Assembly (NCBI RefSeq): GCF_000753795.1
Contig: NZ_JPEO01000001.1
Coordinates: forward strand, 496,001-560,000
Length of the DNA: 64,000 bases
From: Shewanella mangrovi
Lineage (GTDB): Bacteria; Pseudomonadota; Gammaproteobacteria; Enterobacterales; Shewanellaceae
Direction: 5' to 3'
Notes under the pieces: generated by a model
The model's input: the letters and a program-made list of their open reading frames with translations, nothing else
Database searches by the model: none
Told to the model about the DNA's origin: nothing
Part shown: positions 56,750 to 64,000 of the stretch, piece after piece
Position numbering within the stretch: position 1 is the stretch's first letter
Layout of the letters: the number at the start of each line of letters is the position of its first letter
Program-made: the position numbers and the translations under genes

Positions 56750-59700
56750 ATGGCGCCCAATATTGTGCTGGTCATTGTCCAAAATGCTGCGCTTTTATTA
56801 GTCTTGGTCATTGCTTACGAAGCGATTCCGCTTAATAGCAACTCCCGCTATAAATACGCTTGGCAACTGCTGGCCGGTGTCATCATTGGCGGTCTCTGTA
56901 TCGCTTTAATGCTGACACCTTGGCGGCTAGATTCCGGTATCATTTATGATGGTCGTGCCGTTTTGCTCTGCATGGCCGGGCTATTTTTTGGTGCAGTCCC
57001 CGCGCTATTTGCCGCGCTCATTGCCTCTTGGTTTCGCCTCTCTATTGGCGGTATTGGTGCCGAAGCCGGAATGGCCGTTATCTGGGCGTCGGTGCTGGTA
57101 GGGCTGATGTGGCGTTATTGGCGCCACTACCGTCACGAAGTGTTGCAAAGCATCAACATCGGCGAGTTGTTGCTGTTTTCAATTGTGGCGCAACTGCCCA
57201 TATTAACCGCGAATCTGCTATTGCCTGCCGATATCGCCATCGAAGTGATGTTCTCGTTGGCATGGCCTGCTTTCACCATATTCCCTCTATCAAATGCCTT
57301 ACTAGGTTTCTTGTTGTCGCAGCGACTGCAACATAAGCTGGATCAGAAAATTAAACTGCAAGATGAGTTTCTGTTTCGTTCACAATTTGATGTCGGCAAC
57401 ATCGGCATTTCTATTGCCAATGCTGATATGCATTGGCTCAAGGTTAACCCGGGCTTATGCCGCATGTTGGGTTATAGCGAAGAAGAAATGCTGGCGATGA
57501 CCTGGGCCGATGTTACGCATCCGCAAGACTTAAAGACCGACCTTACCCAATATCAGCGCATGATGGCTGGCGAAATCGATTCTTATGAATTGGAGAAGCG
57601 TTTCATAAAGAAGAACGGAGAGGTGGTCTATTGTCAGATCACCGTTTCGTGTAAAAGACAGGCAGGTGCGGTTGCACTGGTTATTGCGGGTTACATTGAC
57701 GTCACGGTTGCCAAAGTGGCAGAGCAAAAGTTGTCAGCCAGTTATGATGAATTGGAACTAGTATTGGCGAGCAGTGGTTTAGGTTACTGGAATTGGCATA
57801 TCCCGACCGATAAATTTGTGGTCGACCAACGCTCTGCGGAAATTATGAGGTGCTCTCTAGAGACGCTGCTGAAGGGTGGCAAACAGTTGTGGTACAGCAC
57901 GATTGAACCGCGCGATCTCAAATCCCTATTGCATCAGTTAGATTTACACCTTGAAGGCAGAACGCCGCACTTTAGCTGTGAATTCCGTTTTCAGCGCTTT
58001 GATGGGCAACAACGTTGGATGCGCGTTAATGGCAAAGTAACCGAACGCAGCGACCAAGGCGCTGCTATCAATATTTGCGGTGTGCATGAAGATATTACTG
58101 AGCAAAAGCAACGGGAGCACTCGCTACAGCTTGCGGCCTCTGTTTACAAGCACAGCACTGAAGCAATGACGGTCACCAATAGCAAAGGCCAAGTCCTCAA
58201 TATTAATCCTGCATTCTCTGCGATAACCGGTTTTCGAGAGCAAGACGTGATAGGACAGCACGTCAGTTTGCTAAAAAGCCAGCACCACAGCGCGGAAGAT
58301 TATCGACATATTAGACAAGAGCTTAACCGCGAGAAACGTTGGCAAGGTGAGCTCTGGTTAACCTGCAAAGATGGCCACGAAATTATTGTGTGGATATCGA
58401 TTAATACCTTGACCGATAAAGAGGAACACGATCAACGCTGGGTGGCTTTGTTTTCTGATATCACCGAGAAGAAAAACAGTGAACGTCTGATTTGGCAGCA
58501 GGCAAATTATGATCCGTTAACCGGATTGCCGAACCGCCGCATGTTCTTGGAACAGATGAGCAGTGAAATTCGTAAAGCTCATCGCCGTAGTTCAAAACTG
58601 GCATTGCTGTTTTTAGATTTGGATTACTTTAAAGAGGTGAACGATACCCTCGGGCACGATATGGGCGACCGTCTGTTACAGCAAGCCGCGAAACGACTGA
58701 AAACCTGTGTGCGTGAATCGGATCTCGTCGCACGTTTGGGCGGCGACGAGTTTACGCTGTTGCTGATGGATGCCAATGACAGCAAAGGGATTGAGCGCGT
58801 TGCGCAGCAGATCTTACAGCAACTTGCCGAACCGTTTCAGTTAGGTGATGAAAACGCTTATATCAGTGCCAGTATTGGTATCACGTTATTTCCTGACGAT
58901 GGTGCCAGCGAAGAGATATTACTGAAGCATGCGGATCAGGCGATGTATGCCGCGAAAGAGCAAGGTCGTAACCGCTTCAACTACTTCACTCACTCAATGC
59001 AGCAACAGGCGCGCTATCGGATGAAACTTATCCAAGAGTTACGAGAAGCGGTCACAGGCAATCACTTTGAGATCTATTATCAGCCGATTACCGATCTCAA
59101 TACACAGCAGGTGGTGAAGGTGGAAGCATTAATCCGTTGGCCACATGCGCATCGAGGTCATATTCCTCCCGCTGAATTTATTCCGGTCGCGGAAGACACT
59201 GGCTTGATTATTGATATTGGTGATTGGGTGTTCTATCAGGCCGTACAGCAAGTGGTGGCTTGGCGAGAGACATACGGCATAGATATTCAAATCAGCATCA
59301 ATAAGTCGCCAATTCAGTTTCGCGATGAAGGCGCGCGTTTTGACGCTTGGTTAAACTACCTAACGCAGAATTCGGTTGCTGGTGGCAGTATTTGCATTGA
59401 GATCACCGAAGGCTTGTTGCTTGAAGCCAATGACAATGTTTCCACAAAACTGCTGCGTTATCGCGATGCTGGAGTACAAGTGTCGTTAGATGACTTTGGT
59501 ACTGGCTACTCGTCATTGGCCTATCTAAAACGGTTTGACATCGATTACCTTAAAATTGATCGTTCGTTCACCAATCAACTTGATGTCGACGAAAATAATG
59601 TCACCTTGTGCGAGGCCATTATTGTAATGGCACATAAGCTCGGTATTAAGGTGATTGCAGAGGGGGTAGAGAGCCAGCAACAAGCCGATATTCTTAAGGG

Positions 59701-59803
59701 CATGGGCTGCGATTATGCGCAGGGATATTTCTATTCTCACCCTTTGCCTACCGAGCAGTTTGAACAAGCATACCTTAAACATAATAAGCGCTTACGTGGT
59801 TAG
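56750..59803 (+). CDS. 5TM-LYT / PAS / GGDEF / EAL cyclic-di-GMP enzyme
   Basis: A 1017-residue inner-membrane protein. The N-terminal 190 residues form a multi-helix membrane sensor like 5TMR-LYT (DGRAVLLCMAGLFFGAVPALFAA). Three PAS/PAC modules follow (about 215-330, 340-460, 465-590). The diguanylate cyclase motif GGDEF is intact at 664-668, with an I-site RESD five residues before. The EAL motif is at 792-794 (VEALIRW) and the later catalytic DDFGTGYSSLAYLKRF is also intact. Both activities are thus possible. Placed directly after glgA in the same direction, with no obvious terminator between. Confidence 0.94.
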   Translation: MAPNIVLVIVQNAALLLVLVIAYEAIPLNSNSRYKYAWQLLAGVIIGGLCIALMLTPWRLDSGIIYDGRAVLLCMAGLFFGAVPALFAALIASWFRLSIGGIGAEAGMAVIWASVLVGLMWRYWRHYRHEVLQSINIGELLLFSIVAQLPILTANLLLPADIAIEVMFSLAWPAFTIFPLSNALLGFLLSQRLQHKLDQKIKLQDEFLFRSQFDVGNIGISIANADMHWLKVNPGLCRMLGYSEEEMLAMTWADVTHPQDLKTDLTQYQRMMAGEIDSYELEKRFIKKNGEVVYCQITVSCKRQAGAVALVIAGYIDVTVAKVAEQKLSASYDELELVLASSGLGYWNWHIPTDKFVVDQRSAEIMRCSLETLLKGGKQLWYSTIEPRDLKSLLHQLDLHLEGRTPHFSCEFRFQRFDGQQRWMRVNGKVTERSDQGAAINICGVHEDITEQKQREHSLQLAASVYKHSTEAMTVTNSKGQVLNINPAFSAITGFREQDVIGQHVSLLKSQHHSAEDYRHIRQELNREKRWQGELWLTCKDGHEIIVWISINTLTDKEEHDQRWVALFSDITEKKNSERLIWQQANYDPLTGLPNRRMFLEQMSSEIRKAHRRSSKLALLFLDLDYFKEVNDTLGHDMGDRLLQQAAKRLKTCVRESDLVARLGGDEFTLLLMDANDSKGIERVAQQILQQLAEPFQLGDENAYISASIGITLFPDDGASEEILLKHADQAMYAAKEQGRNRFNYFTHSMQQQARYRMKLIQELREAVTGNHFEIYYQPITDLNTQQVVKVEALIRWPHAHRGHIPPAEFIPVAEDTGLIIDIGDWVFYQAVQQVVAWRETYGIDIQISINKSPIQFRDEGARFDAWLNYLTQNSVAGGSICIEITEGLLLEANDNVSTKLLRYRDAGVQVSLDDFGTGYSSLAYLKRFDIDYLKIDRSFTNQLDVDENNVTLCEAIIVMAHKLGIKVIAEGVESQQQADILKGMGCDYAQGYFYSHPLPTEQFEQAYLKHNKRLRG

Positions 59804-60021
59804 TACGCCTAATGGCTTTACGCAGTTTTGTTTGCCGAAAGCACCTTTGCCTAAGTACACTTAGCCCAATTTTAGCGTCTGCTGCAGCCTATGACGTTTT
59901 CTGGTCTTATCGCTCGCTAGTGATAGTGCCAATAACGTCATCTCTTTTGGCTATTCCCGATTAATGCTCGGGTCACAGCATCCTTAGCAAGGCACTAGCA
60001 GACGAATTTTATTTTCTCCCT

Positions 60022-61089
60022 ATGGATAAGCTCATGATCCTCGCCAATATCCCCACCAATGTGATTACCGGCTTTTTAGGTGCGGGTAAGACCACTTTTA
60101 TCCAAGCGCTATTAAAAGCAAAACCCGAACATGAAACTTGGGCAATATTGGTTAATGAATTCGGTGAGATAGGTATCGACGCGAGTTTGATGCAAGGTTC
60201 TGACTCTGTCGTTATTCGGGAAGTCGCGGGCGGCTGTTTATGCTGTGCTGCTGGCGTGCCACTGCAAGTGGCGGTAACGCAATTACTCGCTAAAGCTAAA
60301 CCTCAGCGTTTGGTTATTGAGCCAACGGGGCTAGGGCATCCACAGCAGATCATGCAGGTATTGGCGTCGTCGCAATTTCAGCAAGTGTTGACGTTGCAAA
60401 GCAGCTGTTGCGTGGTCGACCCGCGTTCGTTACAGGATAAACGTTATCGTGAACATGAAACGTTTTTGGGGCAGTTAGCCAGCAGTGATATCTGTCTGTT
60501 GAGTAAGGCGGATTTATGGTCCGATAGCCTTAATGTAGCGGCAGCCTTGGCATTACTTCCTACTGAACTCGTGCCTGCCACTCGTTATCAATGGAGTCGA
60601 GAACAAGCGATTGATAACGCTTTACTCGAACGACTGATGCAGCCTAGTGATGTTGTAAAGCGTCAGCAATCTCAGCCGAAAATGCGTCGAAGCGCCAGTT
60701 TGATGTCTACAAATGTCACCACAGGTTTAGGCGTGGCAATACCAAGTGATGATGGAGTGGAAACATCATTTGATGAGTTAGGGATCATCTTTAAGCAACA
60801 ACAGGCGGAAGGACATTTCAGTTACGGTTGGCGTTTTAGTGCCGATTGGGCCTTCGCGTTTCAGGCATTAATGCAGTGGATTGAGTCGCAGCCATGTGAG
60901 CGTCTTAAAGCCGTGATGATTACCGATGAAGGCATTATTGCGGTGAATCGCCTACAGCAGGAAATGACGCTTGCAGAAGTGGATGATGCCATGGAGTCAC
61001 GACTGGAGATCATCAGTCAGTGCTCATTGGATGTTGAAGTGTTGCACCAGAGCTTAATTCAATGTCGCTGGCTGGAGTCTTATCTGTAA
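60022..61089 (+). CDS. CobW/YjiA-type GTPase (metallochaperone family)
   Basis: A 355-residue G3E GTPase. Walker A GFLGAGKTTF, the metal-binding GGCLCC motif (CxCC), Walker B VIEPTGLGHP and the NKxD-type SKADL are present. The C-terminal 90 residues form the CobW C-terminal domain. The family handles zinc or cobalt delivery under metal limitation. ATG at 60022, or 60034 if MILANIPTN is the real start. The stop is immediately followed by the ATG of a MATE gene (TAAATG), so the two are coupled. No Zur palindrome recognised before it. Confidence 0.9.
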   Translation: MDKLMILANIPTNVITGFLGAGKTTFIQALLKAKPEHETWAILVNEFGEIGIDASLMQGSDSVVIREVAGGCLCCAAGVPLQVAVTQLLAKAKPQRLVIEPTGLGHPQQIMQVLASSQFQQVLTLQSSCCVVDPRSLQDKRYREHETFLGQLASSDICLLSKADLWSDSLNVAAALALLPTELVPATRYQWSREQAIDNALLERLMQPSDVVKRQQSQPKMRRSASLMSTNVTTGLGVAIPSDDGVETSFDELGIIFKQQQAEGHFSYGWRFSADWAFAFQALMQWIESQPCERLKAVMITDEGIIAVNRLQQEMTLAEVDDAMESRLEIISQCSLDVEVLHQSLIQCRWLESYL

Positions 61090-62472
61090 ATGAGTGCGAA
61101 CTTTGCAACAACGCCTGAGACGGCAAGCGTGATGGATGCTAGCCAAGATGACATGGCAACACAACCCGTTGCTAAGCTGTTTTGGCGCTACGCGATGCCA
61201 ACCGTGGTGTCGATGTTGGCCACTGGAATTTATGTCACCGTTGATGGCATGTTTATTGGGCATTTTCTCGGTGAAACAGGCCTTGCGGCAATTACGCTTG
61301 CCTATCCGGTTGGAGCAGTGATCTATGCCATTGGGGCATTGGTGGGTATGGGCAGTGCCGCACTTGCTTCACTACAACTAGGCAAAGGCAATATCCTCGC
61401 CGCGCGGCAGATCGTTGGTAATAGCGTGCTGGTGTCAGTCATTGCCGGTGTTCTACTCGCGGTTGTCGGCATTAGTTTTAGAGAGCCAATCCTGCAACTG
61501 ATTGGGGTTACGGGGGAAGTCCTACGTTATTCCAAGTCCTATCTATTCTGGTATTTCCTGCTGAGTGTGTTTCCGGTGTTGTCGATGACCTTCACTGCGA
61601 TGTTACGTAATGATGGTTTTCCTGGACGTGTCACGCTGATTCAAATCGGCTGCGGTGTACTGAATATCGTGCTTGATTGGCTGTTGATTGTGGTGATTCC
61701 GTTGGGGTTTGCCGGTGTCGCCATCGCCACCATGTTGTGTCAGGGCGTGGCGGCATGGCTATGTATGCGTCACTTTTTTGCTGCTGATTGCCGTTTGCGT
61801 ATTGGTCGCGAGCAGCTACGGCTTAACTGGCAGTGGACGCAACAGATGCTGCGTCTGGGGTTGCCTAGCATGATGATGACGCTGTATCTCTCTGTGGTGC
61901 TGACGCTGCATAATCTCGCGTTTCTCTGGCAAGGTTCAGCAATCCATTTAGCAGCTTATGGTGTGGTGAGTTACACCGAAGCGATGTTTTATCTCATCTT
62001 TGAAGGTATTGCCCTCGGCACGCAACCTATCCTCAGTTTTAACGTCGGCGCGGGACTATTCCATCGAGTGCGCCAAACCGTCAAATTGGCACTAGGGCTG
62101 AGTTTAGTGGTGGCGTTTTTAGGCATGAGTTTGATCTACAGTAGACCGGAATGGTTGGTATATCTGTTTGCTGGTGATAATCCACAGCTAACACCTTATG
62201 CCGTTGACGGCATGTATCTCTATTTTTGGGGCTTGCCGATGGAGGGCATGGTGTTAGTTGGCGCCAGCCTATTTCAAGCGATGAATCGCCCTAAAGAGGC
62301 CAATCTGCTCACGGGCAGTAAGTTAGTGTTAATCGCCATACTGCTGGCGGTGTTGGGCACACTATTTGGCGTTAGCGGAGTATGGATCTCCTTGTCGTGT
62401 TGTAGCACTATGTTGGCGCTGTGGATGCTACGCAAATTTGTGCTGTTACAACAGCGAATGTTGGCAAGTTAA
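61090..62472 (+). CDS. MATE-family efflux transporter
   Basis: A 460-residue inner-membrane protein with twelve helices. The two-fold MATE pattern is seen in TVDGMFIGHFLGETGLAAITLAYP at the start and a related segment in the second half (GIALGTQPILSFNVGAG). Sodium- or proton-driven export of organic cations or of other small molecules is the family role. ATG directly follows the stop of the CobW-type gene. It belongs to the NorM/DinF-like group broadly; the substrate is not defined. Confidence 0.92.
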   Translation: MSANFATTPETASVMDASQDDMATQPVAKLFWRYAMPTVVSMLATGIYVTVDGMFIGHFLGETGLAAITLAYPVGAVIYAIGALVGMGSAALASLQLGKGNILAARQIVGNSVLVSVIAGVLLAVVGISFREPILQLIGVTGEVLRYSKSYLFWYFLLSVFPVLSMTFTAMLRNDGFPGRVTLIQIGCGVLNIVLDWLLIVVIPLGFAGVAIATMLCQGVAAWLCMRHFFAADCRLRIGREQLRLNWQWTQQMLRLGLPSMMMTLYLSVVLTLHNLAFLWQGSAIHLAAYGVVSYTEAMFYLIFEGIALGTQPILSFNVGAGLFHRVRQTVKLALGLSLVVAFLGMSLIYSRPEWLVYLFAGDNPQLTPYAVDGMYLYFWGLPMEGMVLVGASLFQAMNRPKEANLLTGSKLVLIAILLAVLGTLFGVSGVWISLSCCSTMLALWMLRKFVLLQQRMLAS

Positions 62473-62597
62473 ATGTCCAGCCCATCGAATAATGGCAGGA
62501 TAAAAGTTGCCAGTTTTACGTTCCTAACAGGCCATGCAACTATAAAAGTGTGATATAAATAACATAATTCAATTAAGGTTCATGGGGGATAAAAGTT

Positions 62598-63887
62598 GTG
62601 ACCGCTAAACGAATCGTTATTGTCGGAGGTGGCGCCGGTGGCTTAGCGCTGGCCTCAAAACTTGGTCGAAAACTTGGCTTATCAGGCGAAGCTGAAATCT
62701 GCCTGATCGATAAGAGCCCGGTGCATATCTGGAAGCCCAAGTTGCACGAAGTCGCTGTTGGTGTGATTGATCAGTCGGTAGAAGGATTGCTGTATCGTGA
62801 CCACGGTTTGAAGAACGGTTATCGTTTTTTGCGCGGCGAGATCAACGATTGTAACCCCGAGAAAAAATGCGTCTATCTATCCCGCGTATTGAATGACGAA
62901 GGTGAAGAGCTGTTAGGTGAGCGTGAAGTCAGCTATGACTACTTAGTGCTGGCTATCGGCAGTATTTCCAACAGTTTTAATACACCTGGCGCTGAAGAAC
63001 ACTGTATCTTTCTTGATAGCCTCGATAGCGCCAACCTATTCCATAAAAAGCTACTCGACGAACTACTCCTGCTGGATGAAACCAGTGAAAAACTCAGTAT
63101 CGGCATTGTCGGCGCTGGTGCAACCGGGGTTGAGCTGGCTGCAGAGTTGCATCATGTGTTGGAATCGGTAAAAGAATACGGTTACCTCAATATCGACAAA
63201 TCGCATCTGGAAATCCATTTGGTTGAAGCGGCGCAGAAGATTCTGCCAGCGCTGCCCGATAAAGTCAGTGCTCGAGCACAAACCGTGTTGGATCATATTG
63301 GGGTGCGTTTGCATATCGGTGTACAGGTAAAAGAAGTGGTTAAGGAAGGCTTTATCACGCAAGACAACGTGCTGATTAATTCCGGCCTCAAAGTCTGGGC
63401 TGCTGGTGTTAAAGGGCCTGATGCACTGAAAAGTTTTACCGATTTGCCGATTAGTAAGCGTAATCAGATTGAGGTGGATGCCTGCATGCGCGTGAAAGGT
63501 CATGAGTGCATTTATGCCATTGGCGACTGCGCTATGTTGATCCAAGAAAGTGGCAAACCTGTACCACCGCGTGCTCAAGCTGCGTCCCAAATGGCTGAAA
63601 CTCTGTTTCAAAACTTGCTCAATCGAATGAAGGGCAAGGCGGAAAAGCCGTTTGAATATCGTGATTATGGATCTTTGGTATCGCTCAGTCGCTTCTCTGC
63701 GGTAGGGAATTTGATGGGCAATCTGCGTTCACGTTCGCTGTTCATTGAAGGCTACGTGGCGCGTATGATGTATCTGTCGCTGTATCAACGTCATCTAGCG
63801 AGTCTCTATGGTTGGTTCTCGGCTTCGGTATTTAGTTTGGCGCAGCGTTTGCTGAAATGGCAGCGGCCTAAGTTGAAACTGCATTAA
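62598..63887 (+). CDS. ndh: NADH dehydrogenase type II
   Basis: A 429-residue flavoprotein that oxidises NADH and reduces quinone without pumping protons. FAD-binding RIVIVGGGAGGLALASKLG at the N-terminus, NADH-binding IGIVGAGATGVELAAELHH near 170-190, the second FAD motif AIGDCAM and the quinone-region PRAQAASQMAE. The C-terminal part (YLSLYQRHLASLYGWFS) is the amphipathic membrane anchor. The start is GTG at 62598, with GGGG some bases before. Followed by a terminator. Confidence 0.93.
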   Translation: MTAKRIVIVGGGAGGLALASKLGRKLGLSGEAEICLIDKSPVHIWKPKLHEVAVGVIDQSVEGLLYRDHGLKNGYRFLRGEINDCNPEKKCVYLSRVLNDEGEELLGEREVSYDYLVLAIGSISNSFNTPGAEEHCIFLDSLDSANLFHKKLLDELLLLDETSEKLSIGIVGAGATGVELAAELHHVLESVKEYGYLNIDKSHLEIHLVEAAQKILPALPDKVSARAQTVLDHIGVRLHIGVQVKEVVKEGFITQDNVLINSGLKVWAAGVKGPDALKSFTDLPISKRNQIEVDACMRVKGHECIYAIGDCAMLIQESGKPVPPRAQAASQMAETLFQNLLNRMKGKAEKPFEYRDYGSLVSLSRFSAVGNLMGNLRSRSLFIEGYVARMMYLSLYQRHLASLYGWFSASVFSLAQRLLKWQRPKLKLH

Positions 63888-63906
63888 TCGCATTCGGTGA
63901 TTCAAT

Positions 63907-63940
63907 AGGGAAGCTGAGGCTTCCCTTTCTGTTTTCTGGG
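63907..63940 (+). terminator. Intrinsic terminator after ndh
   Basis: AGGGAAGC/GCTTCCCT stem with a TGAG loop (63907-63926), followed by a T-rich stretch TTCTGTTTTC. Confidence 0.75.
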
Positions 63941-63944
63941 TTGT

Positions 63945-64000
63945 TTAAAAATCCCGCAGTCGATGCAAAATCCCGCGTTTCATGGCTCCTGAGTCACAGT
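63945..64000 (-). CDS. Possible 3' end of a reverse-strand gene running off the window
   Basis: On the reverse strand a frame enters at the right edge and ends with a TAA at 63945-63947; the last 17 residues would read CDSGAMKRGILHRLRDF. Too short to identify; the frame choice is only the longest of three. The two other reverse frames are closed within 25 bases. Confidence 0.35.
   Translation of the reverse strand, partial: CDSGAMKRGILHRLRDF

Noticed and set aside
63948..63976. Direct repeat AAAATCCCGC (63948-63957 and 63967-63976)
   Set aside because: Only two short copies; no other repeat unit or att-like context.

Overview
The window reads as a chromosomal segment of a facultatively anaerobic gammaproteobacterium, most likely Shewanella or a close relative. 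Supporting this are a pentaheme nitrite reductase gene beside narQ-narP, a DyP peroxidase resembling Shewanella TyrA, the divergent argR/mdh pair, the malQ-glgBXPCA block followed by a PAS-GGDEF-EAL gene, and several small Enterobacterales/Vibrionales/Shewanella families (YacL, DUF3624, DUF3718, DUF5610). Base composition and codon use look even. I saw no rRNA, tRNA, insertion sequence, prophage, integron or CRISPR array; the content is mostly core housekeeping.

Layout. 1-6720: 5' part of a cyuA-like cysteine desulfidase gene, a chemoreceptor with a duplicated sensor module, two small proteins, a membrane-anchored ankyrin-like protein and an AraC-GyrI regulator. 6848-12441: a ZntB transporter, YacL, then narP-narQ divergent from nrfA (nitrate/nitrite sensing and ammonification). 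12513-16251: an isochorismatase-family hydrolase divergent from glnK-amtB, with NtrC-like boxes and a sigma54-like promoter between them, then aroG. 16282-24451: small proteins, a membrane-anchored glutamate-synthase-like FMN protein, a DUF5610 protein, a ferredoxin-NADP reductase with a GST, a cysteine-motif membrane protein, gamma-glutamyltransferase and DyP peroxidase. 24515-33358: argR/mdh, ispB, rplU-rpmA-obgE, a split ThrE-type exporter, folA, a DUF3718 protein, and ytjB divergent from serB. 33379-38885: a large two-PilZ protein, radA, a small PilZ protein and two tandem FimT/GspH minor pilins. 39098-42132: glnB, an RsmB-like rRNA methyltransferase, a DUF2461 protein and a zinc-ribbon protein. 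42230-44182: an iron-type alcohol dehydrogenase divergent from a MarR regulator. 44560-59803: the glycogen block malQ-glgB-glgX-glgP-glgC-glgA, then the GGDEF-EAL protein. 60022-63887: a CobW-type GTPase coupled to a MATE transporter, then a type II NADH dehydrogenase. The last bases hold what may be the 3' end of a reverse-strand gene.

How it fits together. Three physiological blocks stand out: nitrite ammonification with its own two-component system; nitrogen control (two PII proteins, AmtB, NtrC-like sites); and glycogen turnover encoded as one tightly overlapping operon next to a cyclic-di-GMP enzyme. The strongest non-coding signals are three ARG-like boxes spaced exactly 21 bp over the argR promoter, two 17-bp NtrC-like palindromes plus a -24/-12 element before glnK, and a 7-2-7 NarP-like site plus an FNR-like half-symmetric site before nrfA. 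I found no clear wholly new system. The more unusual items are the duplicated chemoreceptor sensor, a basic Ala/Lys/Ser/Thr-rich tail on GlgP, an Ala at the -1 position of one prepilin, and the glycogen/c-di-GMP juxtaposition.
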